This document shows positions 28,339 through 35,292 of a stretch of 37,112 nt of DNA, one piece after another (position 1 is the stretch's first letter; every line of letters starts with the position of its first letter). The DNA is taken from positions 1-37,112 of the IMG/VR virus record IMGVR_UViG_3300042691_009471; one strand, 5' to 3'. A program made the translations under genes and the position numbers. Below the pieces are notes generated by a model, which saw only the letters and a list, made by a program, of their open reading frames with translations, was not told the DNA's origin and searched no databases. This stretch comes from a virus.

Positions 28339-30561
28339 GTAAAACATAAAAGGAAAAACTGTATCAGCCATTACATATGCTCCTCCATTTGCAAACTGCC
28401 CACCATATCTACCATATTGTTGTTCAAATAATAATTCTTGCATCTTTGGACTTAAACCAGAACCTTGTAAGTCATATGCAAATTCTAAAGCATCTTTTTG
28501 TTTAGTACCTGGATCAACAGTTTTGTTAGTTGGTATATAATCTACATAACCTCCAGATTCAGGATCAATTTGATAATTTTCTGATAGTTGATTTATTGCA
28601 TCTGCTTGAGCAGCATTAGTTATTCCTGTATTAGTTGCTAAAACAAGATCACCTCTTAGAGCTCTTTCAGAATTATCAAATTGTTGATTTGCAATTGTAT
28701 TTTCATTACCCAACTGTTTCATCATTTGATTGTTTGCCATATTATATTGATTTCTCAATGCACCAAGTCCTTGTTGATATTGATTAGCTATACCAACATT
28801 AGCATTGTCATATTGACTAGATACATCAGAAACACCTTTTGCTAACTTACCTTGTAATGCTGCTAAGGTAGCTCTACTTGCAGGACTTGCACCTGTAGAA
28901 AGAACTGCTGCAGCAAGTTGTCCTGCTTGTTCACTTTGAGCAGCAATATTTCTTGTAGGATCTAAATAGTTTACTCCATACTCTATAGGTTGCATTCTTT
29001 GAGTTTGTGGTAAATATTTTTTTAATCCCATTAAATTTCGAAAAGCATTTAAACTATTTAAAGTATCTTGTATATAATATCCTGATCTTTTTCTTGGTGG
29101 AGCAAAACCTGTATCATAACCACCTTCTACATCCATCTCATACTCATCACACTCACATTTACCATCTACCATAGGAGTCTCAACTTCATTACCATTTTCA
29201 TCAGGACAATAACATTTTTGATTACCTGTATTTGGATCTACTATAACATTTGGTTCTTCCTTCTTTTTTAAAGGATCTAACTGTCTAACCCCAAAATAAT
29301 TATCTACATATGCTTCTTGTAATTTACTTAGTAATTCAGGATCTTTAAGCATTTCTTCTGTGAACTGACCTGTTTTATTTTGACTAAGTTCTTTAAGTTT
29401 AGAAGATTTCATTCCTTTAGCAGTTAACCCAAACTCTTTCCACATATTTCTAATAGCATCTGGATTATTCTTTAAAGACCATTCATAGATAGCTTTTTGA
29501 GCTTGACCTTCTGACATATCTTTAATACCAGGTATATATGATTCCCATTGACCTAAATACTCATCAAGTTTTTGACCTCTATCACTAAATTTATTTTGTT
29601 TACCAGTTGGTGTTACATTTCCTTTTTTAGTTTTAGCTTTTTCATATGGTGTTATAGCTCCTGTTGCTGCAGTAGGTAGATATCCACCATAAGCCATTTC
29701 TGTAGGATAGTATGGGAAATCATATCCTCCCATTTCCATACCATACATAGCATAGGGTATACCACCATAAGACATCATTTGTTCTTGACCCATTTGCATC
29801 ATTTGTTCTTGTTGCATAGGTTGAGCAATAGGTTCTCCACTTGGCATTTCTGAAGGCATTTCATTTTGTTGATCTACTTCTTCATAATCTGCATATTCTT
29901 CATTAGATTGCTGTTGTGGTTGAGCTTTTTGTGGTATTAGTTCTTCTTCAGAAATTCCATTAGCTTCCATATAAGGTTTAGAAATTAAAGGTATATCTTG
30001 AGGAAAACCTTTCATAGATTCCTGTATTAATGCTAATTCACCTAACTTCATAGTATAATTTTTAAGCATCATTTCAGCAGTCTTTCTCTCTAACTTATCT
30101 GAATTAGGATCTTGTAAAATTTTTCTATAAGGATTTAAATCATATTTTTTTGATATTGCAGCAGGAGTGTAACCACCATCTTTAGGAGATAAACCAAACT
30201 TCTTAAGTATAGAAGGGTCTTTAATCTTCATAGCTTTAGTATCACTAAAGATAAAACTATCATCTGGTAAATTTAAAGGTGTTCCTCCTTCATAGTGTCT
30301 TTTACCACCAACAGTATAAAAAGCTGGCATATTACTACCATCATTAGTAACAACTGTTTCTTTTTTTTCAGCTTCTAAGTTTGCTTCTTCTCTTGGTACA
30401 GGTTGTAAAGTTCTATTAACTTTTGGTTGAGGTTGACCTATATAAGCATTATAATCTGCACCACCAAAGGCTGGTACATCATTTGCCAATGAACCTTGAA
30501 CTTGATAACCAGTTCTAGCTTGTTTTAAACCAGGAACTTTTTTAATTCTTACTTTTATCAT
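28336..30561 (-). CDS. Gly-Gly-motif-rich virion/cargo-type protein (741 aa)
   Basis: Begins MIKVRIKKVPGLKQARTGYQ, an N-terminus shared in outline with the next upstream gene (MKVRITKSPDGKGKF). Residues ~75-130 hold the block HYEGGTPLNLPDDSFIFSDT, a small folded-looking module that I recall in several crAss-like virion proteins. A Gln/Glu/Met/Tyr-rich stretch (~215-300) carries repeated Gly-Gly elements (SYGGIPYAMYG, EMGGYDFPYYP, MAYGGYLP). Two Cys-x-Cys pairs lie at C450/C452 and C469/C471, possibly a metal or disulfide site. Residues ~525-670 are Ala/Gln/Asn-rich helix, like internal ejection proteins, and the chain ends GRYGGQFANGG...FPFMFY. No enzyme motif was found. Only 8 nt (TAAAGAAA) separate it from the upstream gene. 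Likely an internal or tail cargo protein; exact role unknown. Confidence 0.6.
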   Translation of the reverse strand: MIKVRIKKVPGLKQARTGYQVQGSLANDVPAFGGADYNAYIGQPQPKVNRTLQPVPREEANLEAEKKETVVTNDGSNMPAFYTVGGKRHYEGGTPLNLPDDSFIFSDTKAMKIKDPSILKKFGLSPKDGGYTPAAISKKYDLNPYRKILQDPNSDKLERKTAEMMLKNYTMKLGELALIQESMKGFPQDIPLISKPYMEANGISEEELIPQKAQPQQQSNEEYADYEEVDQQNEMPSEMPSGEPIAQPMQQEQMMQMGQEQMMSYGGIPYAMYGMEMGGYDFPYYPTEMAYGGYLPTAATGAITPYEKAKTKKGNVTPTGKQNKFSDRGQKLDEYLGQWESYIPGIKDMSEGQAQKAIYEWSLKNNPDAIRNMWKEFGLTAKGMKSSKLKELSQNKTGQFTEEMLKDPELLSKLQEAYVDNYFGVRQLDPLKKKEEPNVIVDPNTGNQKCYCPDENGNEVETPMVDGKCECDEYEMDVEGGYDTGFAPPRKRSGYYIQDTLNSLNAFRNLMGLKKYLPQTQRMQPIEYGVNYLDPTRNIAAQSEQAGQLAAAVLSTGASPASRATLAALQGKLAKGVSDVSSQYDNANVGIANQYQQGLGALRNQYNMANNQMMKQLGNENTIANQQFDNSERALRGDLVLATNTGITNAAQADAINQLSENYQIDPESGGYVDYIPTNKTVDPGTKQKDALEFAYDLQGSGLSPKMQELLFEQQYGRYGGQFANGGAYVMADTVFPFMFY

Positions 30562-30569
30562 TTTCTTTA

Positions 30570-33500
30570 TTATATATATTCTACTTCACCACCATTAGCT
30601 AAAAATTCTTGAAGTTTCTCAGGTGTCATCATTACTTCATCACCCTCATCAATATCTTCAAAGATACTTCCTCCATCTTGATATATAGAACCACCATATC
30701 TAACTACTCCTTCAAAACCTTCTTGATCTGGTTTAAATAAACCACTATTAGTATCATAATTACCTGTATCAATTCTAGCTCTTTCAGGTGCATAAGCATC
30801 TCCATAAAATTCATTATATAATTGATTTTGAATTTGTTTTGTATCTGCTCTATCTTTTAAACCTGTTGCTAAAGCTAATCCGGTATTAATTCTACGAGGT
30901 AATTTACTGTAATCTACTTCCCACATATTTTTATTTTTGTAATCTACGGAAACTGTACCAGGTTTTTCACCATATTCTTCTCTCATTGCATCTAACTGAG
31001 AATTTAGTAACTGTCTTCCAGCATCTTGAGATGACATAGTTTGCATTCTATCTAAAGCTGGTTTAGTTCTATCATCTTCGGTTACAGGAGTTTGAAAACC
31101 ATATTGAGCCATAGGTGTTCCACCAAATCTTTTTTTACCAGCAACTAAAGCATTAACTCTTTTTTTCAGTTTAGCTTCTTCTGCTTGTTGTTTAATTACT
31201 AAGTCATTTGCTTTTTTGTTTAACTCAGTTAATTGTTTCTTTTCAGCTGCTGTTTTATTTGGTTTATTTAAAAGATTCATTTCTTTTTCTCTTAAAGAAT
31301 CTATTTCATTCCCCATTCTTAAAATATGATCATCTGTTGTTGAAACATCTGAAAAAGTTCTAGCAGCATTTTTTGCATCTGTATAACTCTTATAATTTCT
31401 ACTACTATATCTAGCAACATCTTTTTCATATTTAGCTTTTTGTGCTTTTGCTAATTCTTCAGATGACATAGGTTTAAAATTATTTTTATTTTCTGTAATA
31501 TATTTTTGATAACTATCAACAGGCACAGAAGAACTAGTATTAGAACTTTGTTTTACAGGAACAGAAATACTAGGTCTAGGTGTAGTTTTTCTTATTTGTT
31601 CTTGCATAAGATCTTTCATATATTGATCATATTCATCTCTTCTGCCTTCTGCATCAAATTCTCCAAAATAAGTTTTATAAAAATATGGATCATACATATC
31701 ATAATCTTCTCCTGCTACTGGACCTCCTGGTTGAAAATAACCACCATATTGAAATGGAGCATAATCAGGATTATAAAATTTTGATCCAGATTGGTTTGTA
31801 GAAAGTCCTTTAACATATTGCATAGGATCATTAACTCTTTGAGGAAACTTATAAGTTCTATCTTGACCAAATTCAAAAGTTTCATTAGGAGTTTCATTTT
31901 CTTGTTGTGAAGCAACATTTGCTCTCATCTGTTGTATTTGATTAAACAAATCTTCTTGAGAACCTTCTATATTTGATCCATTATCATAATCACCAGGTAG
32001 ATCTATATATTGTCTATCATTATCAATACCAAATTCCGGTTTTGGTGATGGTGTATTTATAGGTAGATTAAATCCAGGATTTTTAGAAACCAGTTCATTT
32101 TGTTTATTAGGACCTAAAGCTGATTGTATAAATGCGGCTAATGGGTTAGAAGGTGCATTAGCTTCTATAAAGTTTTGATCTGTTATTGGTTCTCCAGCTG
32201 CATTAATAATAGTAGTACCATTTTGTGTTCTACTTGTTGGTTTAACTTTTCCTTGTAAATAATCTAAAGCTGTTGTAGGTCCTGTTTGTTGTCTTACATC
32301 AGGAGCACTCGATTGTTTAGGAGAACTAGAATAGTCAGATAAATTAGATGCATTACTAAACATTTGTTGCATAGCATTACCAGCAGCTTTTTGATTATTT
32401 AAATAATTTGGATCAGTTGCAGTATTTATAGCTTCCATATTCTGTGCATTAGGAACCCATTTCTTTTGTTGCTCATTCCATACTAAACCTCTATCTTTTT
32501 GTTTTTGTTGGAATTCTGCAATATATTCTTTATCTTCTCCTGTTCCTGCTGTAGTAGGTGTTGTAGTAGATGTTGTTGGAGTAGAAGTAAAAGCTCCGTT
32601 TCTACTATCATCATATGCATAATCACTACCGTAACCTTGTTTAAAAGCTCTTTTTATATCACGTTCTTTAACTCTTAAATCTCTTCCAGATAATCCTTGT
32701 GTTTCTCTTTGTAAAGTAGATTCTAAGTCACTACCTTTAGGAACATTACTACCAGCAGCAGTACTACCAGCTGATGTCAAACTACCATAAGTTGGTAAAT
32801 TAATCATTGGTTTTCCAGAAGCATCTCTGTTTACGTTATAGTCTATAGTATATCTTTTAGGGGCACCAGTTAACCAACTAGATTTTGTCACATTTATTCT
32901 AGAAATACCTGTAGGATCAAACATACCTGTATAAGGTTGATTAGTTCCTGGTATATACATTCCCATAGGTTTAGCCCATGTTCCAGCATAAGAAGCAACT
33001 CTTCCTGGAAATATACCAGGACCCCTACGTCCTAATCTAGGATCATAATATACTCCCGGAAATGCTTGTCTATTATAACCAGCATTAAAGTAATTAGGAT
33101 TAACATTTCTATTTGTATTAATTTGAGTTCTGGTATTATTCATACCAGCTTTTTGAGCTAACTCATACATTTCTTTAGCAGATAAATCATCTCTTAAAGA
33201 CATACCTAATCTATCTCCTATCTGTTTAGCATAATTATCATAACCACCACCATCTTGAAAATATGGATCAGATGTATCTTTAGAATATGTATAATCTAAA
33301 TCTGCTTGAGTAAAGTTATCATTACCACCATAAATAAACTTTTGTAAGTTTCCATAAGGATCTATAAAAGGATCATTTACTATACCTCCTGCTTGAAATA
33401 ATTTAAATTGATATCCTGCTGGAGGATTTAATAATTTCTGTCCCTGATTTAGTACTTTCTGTCCACTATTTAACATAGTTTGTCCTGATGGTAAGGATGC

Positions 33501-35231
33501 TCTACCACTTCCTAATAACTTTGTAGCATTTGAAACAATATTTGAAGCAGCATTCTTACCAAGATTAATTCCCCAATTAGGTACACCAAATACACCTGTT
33601 TGCCAAAAAGAGTCATCTGCTTGTGCTGCTTGAGGACCCATACCTAGAGAACCATAATACTTTCTTGGATCATAGTTACCATCCATTTTTTGAACAGCTT
33701 CTGCAATTAGTTCAGAATCAGGTTTCCAACCGGTTTCTCTAGCAGTTTTTTCTAACCAATCTCTTCCTTGTGTAACACCTTGATTTAAATAGTCAGCACC
33801 CTCTCTAATAAGATTTTCAATTCCAGCACCAATACCAAACGGATCTGTAGGAGGCGTTACTCCTGGTGTTACTTTTGGAGTAACTGTTTTAGGAGCAGTA
33901 GTTTTTTTCTTAGGTTTAGTAATAACTTTTTCTGTAGGTATTTTTTCAGTAGGGTCATTAGGATTTTCAGAAGGACCTACAGGTAAGTTTCTACCCATTG
34001 CTAAGTCTTCTGTTCCTGCACCATCTGGTTGTAAATAATCTGGAATACCATCATTATTATAATCTGCCTCATTCCAATTTTTTGGACCAGTAGCATTATT
34101 TGCAGCTTCAGAGTTAGTTGTATTGGCTACTTCTTTTATACTCTCATTATTTACATCTTTACTGATTTGTTCAGTTACAAGTCTACCTGGAGTTTTATTT
34201 CCAGTAGCTCTCATACCGTGCCCATAACCAGGTAAATAATAACCCATACCCATTCCTGGCATAGGGCTAAATTCCATAGAGTATCTGGAAGGTTTCCCTG
34301 TTAACCAATGTGATCTTGTTACATCTAGTTTACTAATAGGTCCCATCATCCCCATTTGTAACATGTCAGGAGTAAGACCCATAAAAGGACTCATATAATA
34401 AGGAGTATTTCTAAAACCTCTTCTTTTATTAAAACCTAATCTAGCTTGTACTAATTCATTCATAGGATCGTGGAATACATCTGTATCTCCATGAGTATAG
34501 TGAGTAAAGTCATATGGTTGTTCTTGTCCACCATCTTGCATGTAACTATCAAACTGATTTTCTGCTTGTTCTTTTATTACAGCTAACTGAGCATTATTTT
34601 TAAGTGTGTTAACAAAAGAACCTTTCATATTATTTCTAACTTCCTCTCCAGTAGGATCTGGTGTAGAAGATTGTGTAAATTCTCCTGTTCCACCAAGTTT
34701 TTTCTTAGCAAGTTTAAGAACATTATTTACATATTTTCTTCTTTCTTTTTTAAAGTTACCACCTAATTTAGCTTGAGTTTCTGTAGCTGCATTAGGGTCT
34801 TCATAATCGGAATATATTTCCTCATCAAAGTCTGAATCATCTCTATCTTCAGCTATAAGATCATTAGAAATTTTAGTTTCATTTTGTTCTGAAACAGGTT
34901 GCATAACAGGATTATTTGCTATCTGTACTTTATTGTTTTCTGTTTCTTCATCTGTTTCTTCTTCTTCATCTTCTGTTTTTTGAGAAGAATACATTTGATA
35001 AACTTGATCATAATATAAATTAGCAGTATTAAAATCTTGTTTTAATATAGGAAGAAGTCTAATTATAGTTTCTTCTTTAGGTTTTCCCGAAGCAATATCA
35101 TTTGCTATAAAATTAATTAATTGCTGTTGAGAAGATTGTTGTGGTACACCACCCATTTGTGCTGTAAATTTTTGCAGCTTACTTACAAACTTTCCTTTTC
35201 CATCCGGAGATTTAGTTATTCTTACTTTCAT
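30570..35231 (-). CDS. Large Gly-Gly-motif and Pro/Thr-rich virion/cargo-type protein (1553 aa)
   Basis: Starts MKVRITKSPDGKGKFVSKLQ. The chain is largely low-complexity and probably disordered, rich in Gln, Asn, Pro, Thr, Tyr and Gly, with acidic patches (residues ~85-150) and Thr/Pro linkers (~440-460 TPKVTPGVTPPTDP and ~890-905). More than eight short aromatic/Gln-Gly-Gly elements are scattered along it (YMQDGGQ, FQAGGIV, YFQDGGG, FQYGGYFQPGG, RYGGSIYQDGGS), and it ends with LQEFLANGGEVEYI. A ~23-residue unit is duplicated at 299-321 and 776-798 (core SWLTG.P.RY). A charged coiled coil lies at ~1300-1380. DYNNDGIPDYLQPDG (~residues 390-405) looks like an EF-hand-like calcium loop. No enzyme motif seen. 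It follows the lysozyme gene after a 58-nt gap holding the promoter-like element. Probably a structural or ejected virion protein. Confidence 0.6.
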   Translation of the reverse strand: MKVRITKSPDGKGKFVSKLQKFTAQMGGVPQQSSQQQLINFIANDIASGKPKEETIIRLLPILKQDFNTANLYYDQVYQMYSSQKTEDEEEETDEETENNKVQIANNPVMQPVSEQNETKISNDLIAEDRDDSDFDEEIYSDYEDPNAATETQAKLGGNFKKERRKYVNNVLKLAKKKLGGTGEFTQSSTPDPTGEEVRNNMKGSFVNTLKNNAQLAVIKEQAENQFDSYMQDGGQEQPYDFTHYTHGDTDVFHDPMNELVQARLGFNKRRGFRNTPYYMSPFMGLTPDMLQMGMMGPISKLDVTRSHWLTGKPSRYSMEFSPMPGMGMGYYLPGYGHGMRATGNKTPGRLVTEQISKDVNNESIKEVANTTNSEAANNATGPKNWNEADYNNDGIPDYLQPDGAGTEDLAMGRNLPVGPSENPNDPTEKIPTEKVITKPKKKTTAPKTVTPKVTPGVTPPTDPFGIGAGIENLIREGADYLNQGVTQGRDWLEKTARETGWKPDSELIAEAVQKMDGNYDPRKYYGSLGMGPQAAQADDSFWQTGVFGVPNWGINLGKNAASNIVSNATKLLGSGRASLPSGQTMLNSGQKVLNQGQKLLNPPAGYQFKLFQAGGIVNDPFIDPYGNLQKFIYGGNDNFTQADLDYTYSKDTSDPYFQDGGGYDNYAKQIGDRLGMSLRDDLSAKEMYELAQKAGMNNTRTQINTNRNVNPNYFNAGYNRQAFPGVYYDPRLGRRGPGIFPGRVASYAGTWAKPMGMYIPGTNQPYTGMFDPTGISRINVTKSSWLTGAPKRYTIDYNVNRDASGKPMINLPTYGSLTSAGSTAAGSNVPKGSDLESTLQRETQGLSGRDLRVKERDIKRAFKQGYGSDYAYDDSRNGAFTSTPTTSTTTPTTAGTGEDKEYIAEFQQKQKDRGLVWNEQQKKWVPNAQNMEAINTATDPNYLNNQKAAGNAMQQMFSNASNLSDYSSSPKQSSAPDVRQQTGPTTALDYLQGKVKPTSRTQNGTTIINAAGEPITDQNFIEANAPSNPLAAFIQSALGPNKQNELVSKNPGFNLPINTPSPKPEFGIDNDRQYIDLPGDYDNGSNIEGSQEDLFNQIQQMRANVASQQENETPNETFEFGQDRTYKFPQRVNDPMQYVKGLSTNQSGSKFYNPDYAPFQYGGYFQPGGPVAGEDYDMYDPYFYKTYFGEFDAEGRRDEYDQYMKDLMQEQIRKTTPRPSISVPVKQSSNTSSSVPVDSYQKYITENKNNFKPMSSEELAKAQKAKYEKDVARYSSRNYKSYTDAKNAARTFSDVSTTDDHILRMGNEIDSLREKEMNLLNKPNKTAAEKKQLTELNKKANDLVIKQQAEEAKLKKRVNALVAGKKRFGGTPMAQYGFQTPVTEDDRTKPALDRMQTMSSQDAGRQLLNSQLDAMREEYGEKPGTVSVDYKNKNMWEVDYSKLPRRINTGLALATGLKDRADTKQIQNQLYNEFYGDAYAPERARIDTGNYDTNSGLFKPDQEGFEGVVRYGGSIYQDGGSIFEDIDEGDEVMMTPEKLQEFLANGGEVEYI
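32838..32906 (-). repeat. Internal protein repeat, copy 2 (1553-aa protein, residues 776-798)
   Basis: ISRINVTKSSWLTGAPKRY... aligns without gaps to residues 299-321 of the same protein, with 12 of 23 residues identical (I, S, V, T, S, W, L, T, G, P, R, Y) and most others conservative. Flanking Gly/Pro/Tyr/Met-rich segments are alike in composition on both sides. Confidence 0.75.
34269..34337 (-). repeat. Internal protein repeat, copy 1 (1553-aa protein, residues 299-321)
   Basis: ISKLDVTRSHWLTGKPSRY... is the first copy of the duplicated unit; see the partner at residues 776-798. It is preceded by GMMGP and followed by a Met/Gly/Tyr-rich stretch (MPGMGMGYYLPGYGHGM). The core predicted from both copies is I-S-(K/R)-x-(D/N)-V-T-(R/K)-S-x-W-L-T-G-x-P-x-R-Y. 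Confidence 0.75.
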
Positions 35232-35257
35232 AATAACGTGTTATATACTAATATACT

Positions 35258-35292
35258 AAAATTTAATTTAATGCGTAAACTTTAAAAATTTA
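35258..35292 (-). promoter_or_regulatory. Dyad-symmetric promoter/operator-like element (copy A)
   Basis: Read on the - strand, TAAATTTTTAAAGTTTA starts at the stop codon of the lysozyme gene. It is the same near-palindrome as copy B with a single C-to-T change in the left arm. AAATTTT follows 11 nt after it, and the ATG of the 1553-aa gene is 26 nt further on. The match in sequence, spacing and position relative to the flanking stop and start codons makes chance unlikely, although both sites are in AT-rich DNA. Confidence 0.5.
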
